Source of the DNA: Lachnospiraceae bacterium | GTDB lineage: Bacteria > Bacillota > Clostridia > Lachnospirales > Lachnospiraceae | Direction of reading: 5' to 3' | Assembly: GCA_900759665.1 (NCBI GenBank) | Contig: CAAEWE010000005.1 | Location: 1 to 37,404, forward strand | DNA: 37,404 nucleotides | Shown: one piece after another, positions 9,169 to 16,502 of the stretch | How the letters are laid out: each line of letters starts with the position of its first letter | How positions within the stretch are numbered: position 1 is the first letter of the stretch | Translations under genes and position numbers: made by a program | Notes under the pieces: model-generated | Databases searched by the model: none | The model's input: only the letters and a program-made list of their open reading frames with translations | What the model was told of the DNA's origin: nothing

Positions 9169-9896
9169 TGCAAATAACCTCCCTGTCTGGCATCACTTAT
9201 GATCTGTCCCTTATGTAACGTGATCACACGTTTTTGCATTTTATTGACAATATCCTCATTATGGCTTACCACCAGAACCGTCGTTCCAAGCTCATGGACA
9301 TCCTCAAGAAGCTTCATGATCTCCCATGAATTTTCCGGATCCAGGTTACCGGTCGGTTCATCGGCCAGCAGGATCGCCGGTTTATTTACCATTGCTCTCG
9401 CGATCGCCACACGCTGCTGTTCTCCTCCGGAAAGCTCCTTTGGATATGCCTTAAGCTTTTTGGAAAGACCGACCATCTCCAGCATGGCAAGAGAATTTTT
9501 GCGGCGTCTTTCCCGGCTGGACACCCCCACAACCCGTTGTGCCAGTGCAACGTTTTCAAAGACATTCATCTCATCCAGCAAACGGAATTCCTGAAACACA
9601 ACGCCGAGCTTCCGGCGGAAAAACGGCAGTTCCTTTCTTGTCATGCTGGCAAGATTTTTTCCTGCCACCTCAATCCTTCCGGAGCTGATCTCCAGCTCTC
9701 CCAGAAGTGTTTTGATCAAGGTGGATTTACCGGAACCGCTGCTGCCCACGATAAATACAAATTCACCTTTTCCAATCTCCAGAGAACAGTCCTTCAATGC
9801 TGCCGTTCCCGTCGGATATACCAGATTCACATTCTGCATGCGGATCATGGTGTCAACCGCATTTTCACTTGTTGCAAATGTCTTTATTCCTGTCAT
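9165..9896 (-). CDS. ftsE: Cell division ATP-binding protein FtsE
   Basis: 243 residues from the ATG at 9894-9896, which has AGGAG six bases upstream; a longer frame to 9962 lacks a site and runs into the preceding terminator. Walker A GSSGSGKST, signature LSGGEQQRVAIARAMV, Walker B ILLADEPT and H-loop VVVSHNED are all intact. About 15 residues precede the usual FtsE start (MIRMQNVNLVYP), a short N-terminal extension. It overlaps ftsX by four bases. FtsE drives FtsX; the pair gates septal wall hydrolysis rather than transporting a solute. Confidence 0.95.
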   Translation of the reverse strand: MTGIKTFATSENAVDTMIRMQNVNLVYPTGTAALKDCSLEIGKGEFVFIVGSSGSGKSTLIKTLLGELEISSGRIEVAGKNLASMTRKELPFFRRKLGVVFQEFRLLDEMNVFENVALAQRVVGVSSRERRRKNSLAMLEMVGLSKKLKAYPKELSGGEQQRVAIARAMVNKPAILLADEPTGNLDPENSWEIMKLLEDVHELGTTVLVVSHNEDIVNKMQKRVITLHKGQIISDARQGGYLQ

Positions 9897-9952
9897 TTCC
9901 AACTCCTCACTTTTCACACTACAACCGGACCAGATAATGGTCATATTGTCTA

Positions 9953-9975
9953 AAAGCCCCATTGCTGGGGCTTTC
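9953..9975 (-). terminator. Terminator of the CdaR-type regulator gene
   Basis: On the minus strand AAAGCCCC and GGGGCTTT pair around a short CAGCAAT-type loop and run into TTTTAGAC. It lies 14 bases after the regulator's stop codon and just upstream of ftsE. Confidence 0.8.
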
Positions 9976-9988
9976 GCACTTTATGGAA

Positions 9989-11077
9989 TTAATATTCAAA
10001 GGTTTCCATATACTTCATATACTTTACTACCATCAAAGCGATCTTAAAAGTGATCGCATCCTCAAAGACCCGCAGATCCAGATTGGTACTTTTTTGAAGT
10101 TTATCCAGACGATACACCAGCGTATTACGATGTATATAAAGCTGTCTTGATGTCTCTGATACATTCAGACTGTTTTCAAAGAATTTGTTGATCGTGGCGA
10201 TGGTTTCCTCATCAAACTCATCCGGCGATTTATCGCCAAATATTTCCTTAATAAACATCTTACATAAAGGCATTGGAAGCTGATAGATCAGCCGCCCGAT
10301 TCCCAGACTGCTGTAAGCAACCACATTTCTATCGCTGTAGAAAATCTTGCCGACATCCAGTGCCATCTTCGCTTCCTTGTAGGAACGGGATACATCCTTG
10401 ATCTCATTGACCATGGTGCCGTAGGATACATGAACCGATGTCATCGCCTCCGTGTTCAGCATATCCAGTATCACCTTCGCCGTCTTATCCATATCATCAT
10501 ATGTCTCATTTGGCTTTACTTCTTTCACAAGGATGATATTCTTTTCATCTACCTGCGTGATGAAGTCCTTTGTCTTGCCGGCAAATAACCCCTTAACAAT
10601 CTCAAGTGCTCCTGTGTCCTTCTCATTCTTTGTCTCAATAAGAAATACGAGACGTCTCGCCGTTGTATCAATATGAAGTTTTTTGGCTCTGTTATAAATA
10701 TCCACCAAAAGCAGATTGTCTAACAAAAGGTTCTTGATAAAATTATCCTTATCATAGCGTTCCTTATAGGCTACCAGAAGATTCTGAATCTGGAATGCTG
10801 CCAGCTTTCCTACCATATAAACATCATCGCTGTCACCCTTTGCCAGGATCACATATTCTAACTGATGCTCATCAAACACCTTAAAGAACTGGTATCCCTG
10901 TAACACCTGACTGTCTGCCGGAGAATCCACGAACCCCATAACTGCATCTTCGTACTCCTCCACATTATTGATCGTTGTTGCTAACGCCTTTCCCTCTGTG
11001 TCCATAACACAGATATCAATTCGGGTGATGTTTTTTAACCCGTCAATTGTTGTCTGTAATACCTGATTTGAAATCAT
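9989..11077 (-). CDS. CdaR/PucR-type transcriptional regulator
   Basis: 362 residues from the ATG at 11075-11077, preceded by GGAGGGG. The N-terminal half (about 5-125) is a probable sensor domain in the position of the diacid-recognition domain (DGLKNITRIDICVMDTEGKAL). A GGDEF-like degenerate central region follows, and the C-terminus ends in the PucR helix-turn-helix (SETSRQLYIHRNTLVYRLDKL, about 310-335). This class senses small organic acids or purine breakdown products; the ligand is unknown here. It is upstream of ftsE but has its own terminator. The next gene upstream encodes a sugar ABC ATPase, so control of sugar uptake is possible but not shown. Confidence 0.85.
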   Translation of the reverse strand: MISNQVLQTTIDGLKNITRIDICVMDTEGKALATTINNVEEYEDAVMGFVDSPADSQVLQGYQFFKVFDEHQLEYVILAKGDSDDVYMVGKLAAFQIQNLLVAYKERYDKDNFIKNLLLDNLLLVDIYNRAKKLHIDTTARRLVFLIETKNEKDTGALEIVKGLFAGKTKDFITQVDEKNIILVKEVKPNETYDDMDKTAKVILDMLNTEAMTSVHVSYGTMVNEIKDVSRSYKEAKMALDVGKIFYSDRNVVAYSSLGIGRLIYQLPMPLCKMFIKEIFGDKSPDEFDEETIATINKFFENSLNVSETSRQLYIHRNTLVYRLDKLQKSTNLDLRVFEDAITFKIALMVVKYMKYMETFEY

Positions 11078-11224
11078 ACAACCCCTCCAAGTTATCCTGC
11101 ACAATCATTCATTCATATCATCAATTTTTTATCATACATTATACTTCTCTCTGAAATACCCGTTATTTTTTCTAATGAGTATACAATACCGCATACATTT
11201 TATCATCATTTTGCACAAATGTAA

Positions 11225-11252
11225 AGAGGATCGTCACGTTGGACGACCCTCT
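11225..11252 (-). terminator. Terminator of the msmK/ugpC gene
   Basis: On the minus strand AGAGGGTCGTC pairs with GACGATCCTCT around a short loop, followed by TTTACATTT. It lies about 60 bases after the stop codon at 11313. Confidence 0.75.
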
Positions 11253-11312
11253 GAAAATTCAGATCATATCACTATTCTCTATGTAATTGCCGAACCGGTC
11301 ATTTACTGCAGA

Positions 11313-12425
11313 CTAGTTTGTGATTGTTGTCTCTGTATCCTTATCAAAGATATGAATCTTGCTTGTATCAAGTGCAATCTTGATCGTATCTCCAGGACGT
11401 GCTGTTGTACGAGGATTTACACGAACAGTAAGATCATGTCCCTCTACTGAGAAGTACAGGAATACCTCAGCACCAAGCATCTCATATACTCTTACGGTAG
11501 CATCCAATACGTTGCTGCTGCCGGCATTGATGAAGATCTCCTCATCCTTAATATCCTCCGGACGGATACCCATGATAACATCCTTATCAATGTAACCACC
11601 CTCAACAAGCTTCTCTGCCTTGCTCTCCGGAAGCTTAACTGCATAAGAACCGAATGCAAGCTTAATGCCCTCTTCATCTCTGACAACCTTACAATCAATG
11701 AAGTTCATCTGTGGAGAACCGATGAAACCGGCTACGAACAGGTTACATGGCTTTGTATACAGATCAATAGGTGTAGCAACCTGCTGCATAACACCATCCT
11801 TCATAACGACGATACGGGTACCGAGTGTAAGAGCCTCTGTCTGATCATGTGTAACGTAGATGATCGTAGACTCCAGTCTCTGATGAAGTTTTGAAATCTC
11901 TATACGCATCTGTACACGAAGCTTTGCATCCAGGTTGGAAAGAGGCTCATCCATCAGGAATACCTTAGGATTACGAACGATTGCACGACCCATTGCCACA
12001 CGCTGTCTCTGACCACCGGAAAGAGCCTTTGGCTTACGGTCTAACAGATGCTCAATATCAAGAATCTTAGCTGCCTCGTGAACGAGCTTATCTACCTTGT
12101 CCTTTGGTGTCTTTCTCAGTTTAAGACCAAATGCCATGTTGTCATATACTGACATATGTGGATACAGAGCGTAACTCTGGAATACCATGGCGATATCTCT
12201 GTCCTTAGGCTCTACATCATTTACCATTGTGTTTCCGATCCAGAGCTCTCCGGATGTGATCTCCTCAAGACCAGCGATCATACGAAGTGTTGTAGATTTA
12301 CCACAACCTGAAGGTCCTACGAAAATAATAAATTCCTTGTCTGCGATATCAAGATTAAAATTTTTAACTGCAACGAATCCATTTGGATATGTCTTACCAA
12401 CATTTTTTAATGATAAACTTGCCAT
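11313..12425 (-). CDS. ugpC: Sugar ABC transporter ATP-binding protein (MsmK/UgpC/MalK family)
   Basis: 370 residues, full length for the family; TAGGAGGAA stands about eight bases before the ATG. Walker A GPSGCGKST, signature LSGGQRQRVAMGRAIV, Walker B VFLMDEPLSNLDAKLR and H-loop YVTHDQTEA are intact. The C-terminal third is the MalK-type OB/TOBE regulatory domain (MGIRPEDI). No permease or binding-protein gene is adjacent, so it is probably a shared ATPase serving several CUT1 sugar transporters encoded elsewhere, as known for MsmK in streptococci. A TATAAT is visible upstream on the minus strand without a clear -35 box. Confidence 0.92.
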   Translation of the reverse strand: MASLSLKNVGKTYPNGFVAVKNFNLDIADKEFIIFVGPSGCGKSTTLRMIAGLEEITSGELWIGNTMVNDVEPKDRDIAMVFQSYALYPHMSVYDNMAFGLKLRKTPKDKVDKLVHEAAKILDIEHLLDRKPKALSGGQRQRVAMGRAIVRNPKVFLMDEPLSNLDAKLRVQMRIEISKLHQRLESTIIYVTHDQTEALTLGTRIVVMKDGVMQQVATPIDLYTKPCNLFVAGFIGSPQMNFIDCKVVRDEEGIKLAFGSYAVKLPESKAEKLVEGGYIDKDVIMGIRPEDIKDEEIFINAGSSNVLDATVRVYEMLGAEVFLYFSVEGHDLTVRVNPRTTARPGDTIKIALDTSKIHIFDKDTETTITN

Positions 12426-12630
12426 TGTGTGTTCCTCCTATAATGTTTAAATAATATGCCTTTAAGTGCGTCACGTTTATCTCTAACGCTTAACTCAAGA
12501 ATTATATTACACTATTCAGACATTATTGACCATAGCACAAATAGCCAAAGAACATTTTAATGTTTTGTGCAAACCGTATATTTTTATTTTTTTTCGTTCA
12601 ATTCGTCAAAAAATACTCCTTTTAAGCTCT

Positions 12631-13509
12631 CTATGTCTGTGGCTTTTCCACAAATCCCTCTCCCTGAACCTCCCGGATGTCCGAAATAATGACGAAGGCT
12701 TTTTTGTCGACATTCCGTGCAATATGGCAGACGCTGCTGATCTGTTTGCGATCCACAACGCACATCAGTGTTTTTTTCGCTTTTCCGGTATACATCCCGG
12801 TTCCATCCAGCACCGTGATTCCTCTTCCCACCTGGGACAATATCGTTCTGCCAATCTCTTCATAATGATCCGATATAATATAGGCAAGCTTGGCAGAATT
12901 CCCCCCGGCAACAATGGTATCCATAAGGTGTGTGGTAAGATATACCGCTAATGCCGCATAAGCCGCCGGACGCACACCAAACACACATGCACCTGCCGCA
13001 ATGATCACACAGTCCAGAGCAAAAAGTATCTGCCCCACCGGATAATAAGGAAAAAAATGATGGATCACCGCCCCCAGAAGATCTGTTCCTCCCGTAGAGT
13101 ATCCTCTGGAAAATACCAGTCCCAGTCCCATGCCGGTCAACACACCTCCCACTGCGGCAGCCAGTACAAAGTCCTTCTGGTGAAGAGCCGACACGGGAAT
13201 CAGAAACAATGCTGCCGTGAAACATAAATTTGCAAATAACGTCATTTTCATATAACGCTTTCCCTTGATCCTTAACGCAACAAGAAAGATAGGAATATTC
13301 AGTAACAAATTAAACAGCCATACCGGCACAGCCGCTCCCAGCCGTACTCCGGCCAGACGACGCAGGATAATGGACAGGCCGGATATACCTCCCGTCACCA
13401 TTCCAAGCGGCTCATATACTATATTTACCGCTAACGCCATACACACTGTTCCGGCAGCGATCACAGCAAAGTCCTTCCACCCCTCTTTATCAGAAGCCGA
13501 CTGTTTCAT
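12631..13509 (-). CDS. YitT family membrane protein (DUF161 plus DUF2179)
   Basis: 292 residues; AAGGGAGA precedes the ATG by about six bases. Five or six hydrophobic segments fill residues about 12-200, with the YitT-type repeats GMVTGGISGLSIILRRL and GLVFSRGYSTGGTDLLGA. The C-terminal cytoplasmic part (about 215-285) is the DUF2179 domain (GITVLDGTGMYTGKAKKTLMCVV). The family is abundant in Firmicutes and its substrate is not established. It follows the GT26 gene in the same direction but is separated by a strong terminator, so it probably has its own promoter. Confidence 0.9.
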   Translation of the reverse strand: MKQSASDKEGWKDFAVIAAGTVCMALAVNIVYEPLGMVTGGISGLSIILRRLAGVRLGAAVPVWLFNLLLNIPIFLVALRIKGKRYMKMTLFANLCFTAALFLIPVSALHQKDFVLAAAVGGVLTGMGLGLVFSRGYSTGGTDLLGAVIHHFFPYYPVGQILFALDCVIIAAGACVFGVRPAAYAALAVYLTTHLMDTIVAGGNSAKLAYIISDHYEEIGRTILSQVGRGITVLDGTGMYTGKAKKTLMCVVDRKQISSVCHIARNVDKKAFVIISDIREVQGEGFVEKPQT

Positions 13510-13536
13510 ACAAATCTCCCTTCCACAGGTATCCGC

Positions 13537-13567
13537 AAAGGAGGATGGCTATCTGCCATCCTCCTTT
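13537..13567 (-). terminator. Terminator overlapping the end of the GT26 coding region
   Basis: A perfect 13-bp stem, AAAGGAGGATGGC (13537-13549) with GCCATCCTCCTTT (13555-13567), with a 5-base loop. On the minus strand its 5' arm encodes the last residues of the GT26 protein (KEDG) and the stop codon lies at the loop. The run after it is short on T (TTTGCGG), so efficiency may depend on the stem. Confidence 0.75.
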
Positions 13568-14310
13568 GTATAATCATGTATTTCGTTCTGATTATTATAT
13601 TTTGTTATTTTCTTGCGAAATATACGGGCTCTCATATCTTTTTTGACTGTCTGTTCCCGGAATATCCTGTGATATATCTCCTCAAGATGAAGCTTCTTTA
13701 CCCATTCCGGCGTCTCCCTCTGCATTGCCAGGATCAATTCTGCCACACCGCCGATTGCAATACAAAGCCTTGCATTGAGAAGGGCGGAGTGCTCCATGAT
13801 CCAGCTTTCCTGCACACCAACCGGCAGATTTAAAAGGATCATATCCGGCGTATGACTGTTGATCTCATTGACAACTGCCGCATCCTCCATGTCCATTTCA
13901 CAGGAATAAGATCCGACCACACGGAGCTCCGGCTGCATTTTCTTGCAATAATGCTGAAGCTTTTCTACGGAATCCTCATTATCTGCAATGATATAAAGCG
14001 TTCTGTCCTCTTTGGTGAGATTTTCCAGCATCATACCAAGACTGCGGTAACTGACTACCATATTCCCCGCTTCCAGTACGTCTACATGATGCGTGGTCAG
14101 CAATGCCTTTTCCCCGGGCAGAAAAAGATCTGCCTTGTCCAGAAGAGTACGGTACTCTTCGTCCTCCATCGCTTTGTTCAACATTTTGGTGGAAGCAAAC
14201 ATAATCACATCCAAGTGGTCATCTGTCAAGTATTCGTTCATTTTACGGATAAAGACATCGTTACTCATCATATCAACATCTATATCCATTATTTTAACTG
14301 AAGCCTGCAT
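13549..14310 (-). CDS. WecG/TagA/CpsF-type (GT26) glycosyltransferase homologue, active site degenerate
   Basis: 253 residues. The pattern over the whole length fits GT26: an N-terminal strand and helix with a DVIMFASTKMLNKA segment at the TLN position, a central LYIIADNEDSVEKL, RVVGSYS, then a PDMILLNLPVGVQESWI block (canonical LG.PkQE.w) and IAIGGVAEL. Family members transfer ManNAc or similar sugars to lipid-linked intermediates in teichoic acid or ECA synthesis. The conserved PDG, whose Asp is the proposed catalytic base, reads P65-G66-E67 here, and the usual C-terminal EWLYRL...P.R reads EEIYHRIFREQTVKK. It may be inactive or have a different substrate. It starts 15 bp after the LCP-like gene, in the same operon, with a weak ribosome site. 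Confidence 0.75.
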   Translation of the reverse strand: MQASVKIMDIDVDMMSNDVFIRKMNEYLTDDHLDVIMFASTKMLNKAMEDEEYRTLLDKADLFLPGEKALLTTHHVDVLEAGNMVVSYRSLGMMLENLTKEDRTLYIIADNEDSVEKLQHYCKKMQPELRVVGSYSCEMDMEDAAVVNEINSHTPDMILLNLPVGVQESWIMEHSALLNARLCIAIGGVAELILAMQRETPEWVKKLHLEEIYHRIFREQTVKKDMRARIFRKKITKYNNQNEIHDYTKEDGR

Positions 14311-14325
14311 AAATTAAATCCCATT

Positions 14326-15567
14326 CTAATTGGCATCTACCGTACCAAGAATAATTTCAATGTCATAACCGTTTTGTGTCTCTCCCACCACCAGTTCCGG
14401 ATTTTTAAAATACGCTGTCAGGTCTGCACCCATTTTCTTTTTGGATACGATGATCCTGGTTCTCGTAAGCACCTCCTGTGTATAATCTCCCACTTTGGGT
14501 ACTGTGAAACCTGCGTCCACCAGTTCCTTCTGCTTTAAGGCAGCCAGACCTGCAATTTTACTTCCATTCAGAATAATGATCTTCTTGCCGACAGAGCTGA
14601 CCTGCTTTTTGACCGGCACAGCCTTCTCCTCGCTCTGTGGCTCTGTATATGTCTCTGTGACACTTTCCAGCTTTTTGATGAATTTTGATGCTGACAGTGT
14701 GTCTGCCCGGAACAATTTTCCGTTGTATTCTCCCGGCAGCCCCCAGTAATGATACAGGGAAGAATCCATCTTCATATATGCCTCAATATATCCAATCTTG
14801 TTGTAAACCGTCAGATTAGACTGCACACCATCCTGTCCGTACTGATCCTTAATATACGCCATGATCTTTGACTCATCCCCGGCCAGATCATTTAACTGGT
14901 TTGTAAAGGAATCGCTGAGCACAGTTACCTTCATGGTTACAGAAGCCGAATAGTTCTGCGGCTTGCTGCTGCCATCCGGAGATGCTGTCTGAACGGAACT
15001 GTCCTGAACCTTTGTATACTGGGTCGTCATCTTCTGTTCCTGATAGTGGAGCTCATAAATATCCTCTGTGATCACAGTAAAATAACTGATGTCAGTTTTT
15101 AAAAGCTTTTCCATAATAAGCTCTGCGTAACCGTATGCTTCCGAATCCTTCATATCTGCAAAATACTTGCGAAGCATGGACAAACGGACGATCTGTGGAA
15201 TCTCTTCATCCACCACACAGAGTTTCTGATACATTTTTGCCGGAATTGTATAATCCGTATTGACCGGAATTGTAATATAATCCATGTTGTTTGTGTTTGT
15301 ATTACAGATTTCCAGCATCATGTGCGTGATCTTCTGCTTGTCATTGATAACATAGATCAGATTTTTCGATATCTCATCCGTTTTGGCCTGATCCAGAATT
15401 GATTCCAGTTCCTTTTCCTGTACATCCAGTTTGCCCTCCTCTAACTGCCTGGAAAGATATTCATAAGAGACCTTGTAACTGATAAAACCGACTGCCAGGA
15501 TCGACATGATTACTAAAATAGATTTCAATAAGCTCTTAAAAAAGAACTTCACTGCATTTTTTTTCAT
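14326..15567 (-). CDS. LCP-like protein with C-terminal LytR_C domain
   Basis: 413 residues; AAAGAAAGG precedes the ATG. One TM anchor (about 13-33) follows a basic N-terminus. Residues about 65-260 follow the order of the LytR-CpsA-Psr phosphotransferase fold but are divergent: the pyrophosphate-binding IPRDT motif reads IPVNTDYTIP (about 100-109), so the key Arg is absent. A Ser/Gln linker interrupts the region. The C-terminus (about 325-410) is a clear LytR_C domain (KIIILNGSKIAGLAAL...GYDIEIILG). LCP proteins attach teichoic acids and other glycopolymers to peptidoglycan. Co-transcription with a GT26 homologue fits a wall-polymer role, but catalytic activity is doubtful. Transcribed from 15638-15666. 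Confidence 0.7.
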   Translation of the reverse strand: MKKNAVKFFFKSLLKSILVIMSILAVGFISYKVSYEYLSRQLEEGKLDVQEKELESILDQAKTDEISKNLIYVINDKQKITHMMLEICNTNTNNMDYITIPVNTDYTIPAKMYQKLCVVDEEIPQIVRLSMLRKYFADMKDSEAYGYAELIMEKLLKTDISYFTVITEDIYELHYQEQKMTTQYTKVQDSSVQTASPDGSSKPQNYSASVTMKVTVLSDSFTNQLNDLAGDESKIMAYIKDQYGQDGVQSNLTVYNKIGYIEAYMKMDSSLYHYWGLPGEYNGKLFRADTLSASKFIKKLESVTETYTEPQSEEKAVPVKKQVSSVGKKIIILNGSKIAGLAALKQKELVDAGFTVPKVGDYTQEVLTRTRIIVSKKKMGADLTAYFKNPELVVGETQNGYDIEIILGTVDAN

Positions 15568-15637
15568 AACAGTACCTTTCTTTATTTATAAAATTATCCG
15601 ATTGCATTATTTCCAAATTTACACGATATTATATCAG

Positions 15638-15666
15638 ATTATAGCAAACTTCCTAAAATGTGTAAA
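15638..15666 (-). promoter_or_regulatory. Promoter of the LCP-GT26 operon
   Basis: TTTACA (-35, 15661-15666) and TATAAT (-10, 15638-15643) on the minus strand with a 17-base spacer, about 70 bases before the LCP-like start codon. It is divergent from, and directly abuts, the SDR promoter. Confidence 0.65.
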
Positions 15667-15669
15667 GCC

Positions 15670-15697
15670 TTGCATTCAAAGTCCCTTTCATTATACT
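15670..15697 (+). promoter_or_regulatory. Promoter of the SDR gene
   Basis: TTGCAT (15670-15675) and TATACT (15692-15697) with a 16-base spacer, about 50 bases before the start codon. Its location rules out the longer frame beginning at 15506. Confidence 0.6.
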
Positions 15698-15748
15698 ATA
15701 TATTGTATCGTTGAACTTTTTAAAAACAAAGGAAAGGACTTTATTGTT

Positions 15749-16480
15749 ATGAATACGCACCATATCATCATCACTGGAGCCTCCCGCGGCATCGGACGTG
15801 CTACTGCTGTTTTATATGCTTCCATGGGATGGAATATTTCCATCTGCTGCCGTCATAAGGGACCGGAAATGGAGCAGACAAAGGATCAGATTGCGGCCGC
15901 CGGAGGACAATATTTTTCATTTTATGGGGATATGGGCAACAATCAGGATGCAGAAGCATTCCTGACGAAATCGATCCAGACCTTCGGAATCCCGGAGATC
16001 ATTGTAAACAATGCAGGCATCTCCCACATCGGACTTCTTCAGGATATGACCCCGGAACAATGGGATGATCTGCTGCGCACAAACCTTTCTTCCGTATTTT
16101 ATACCAGCCGCATTATTATTCCGTATTTTCTACAGAACAAACATGGCAGGATCATCAATGTCTCCTCTGTCTGGGGAAATGTCGGAGCATCCACCGAAGC
16201 TGCATATTCCGCATCAAAAGGCGGAATCAACGCCCTGACAAAGGCAATGGCAAAAGAACTTGCTCCCAGTGGAATTCAGGTCAATGCTGTGGCATGCGGC
16301 ATGATCGACACCTCTATGAATGCTTTTCTGGATGCAGAAGAATTATCTACGCTCGTAGAAGAAATACCCGCAGGACGGGCAGGTACTCCGGAGGAAGCAG
16401 CGGCTATGATCCGTCAGATTGCCGAAGCTCCGGACTACTTAACCGGCCAGATCATCACATTGGATGGCGGATGGATCTGA
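15749..16480 (+). CDS. Short-chain dehydrogenase/reductase (FabG-like)
   Basis: 243 residues from the ATG at 15749, behind AAAGGAAAGG; the open frame extends 81 codons further upstream but that part lies before the promoter and looks non-coding. Classical SDR features: nucleotide-binding TGASRGIG (about 10-17), NNAGI (about 88-92), catalytic Ser in VSSVWG, YSASKGG with the Tyr-x-x-x-Lys pair, and a C-terminal QIITLDGGWI. The family reduces 3-oxoacyl-ACP or other ketones with NAD(P)H. No fatty acid synthesis gene is nearby, so the substrate is not assigned. It is convergent with the large cNMP-domain gene (22-bp gap). Confidence 0.92.
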   Translation: MNTHHIIITGASRGIGRATAVLYASMGWNISICCRHKGPEMEQTKDQIAAAGGQYFSFYGDMGNNQDAEAFLTKSIQTFGIPEIIVNNAGISHIGLLQDMTPEQWDDLLRTNLSSVFYTSRIIIPYFLQNKHGRIINVSSVWGNVGASTEAAYSASKGGINALTKAMAKELAPSGIQVNAVACGMIDTSMNAFLDAEELSTLVEEIPAGRAGTPEEAAAMIRQIAEAPDYLTGQIITLDGGWI

Positions 16481-16502
16481 CCGGTCCGTTCGCGGGTATG
16501 TT

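Noticed and set aside
15678..15742. Inverted repeat AAAGTCCCTTTC / GAAAGGACTTT that could hide the SDR ribosome site.
   Set aside because: The left arm overlaps the promoter spacer and would not be in the mRNA, so it cannot fold over the site.
15506..15748. Upstream 81-codon extension of the SDR protein.
   Set aside because: It lies before the promoter at 15670-15697, is rich in Phe/Ile/Tyr from A/T-rich DNA, and no SDR needs it; the ATG at 15749 has the ribosome site.
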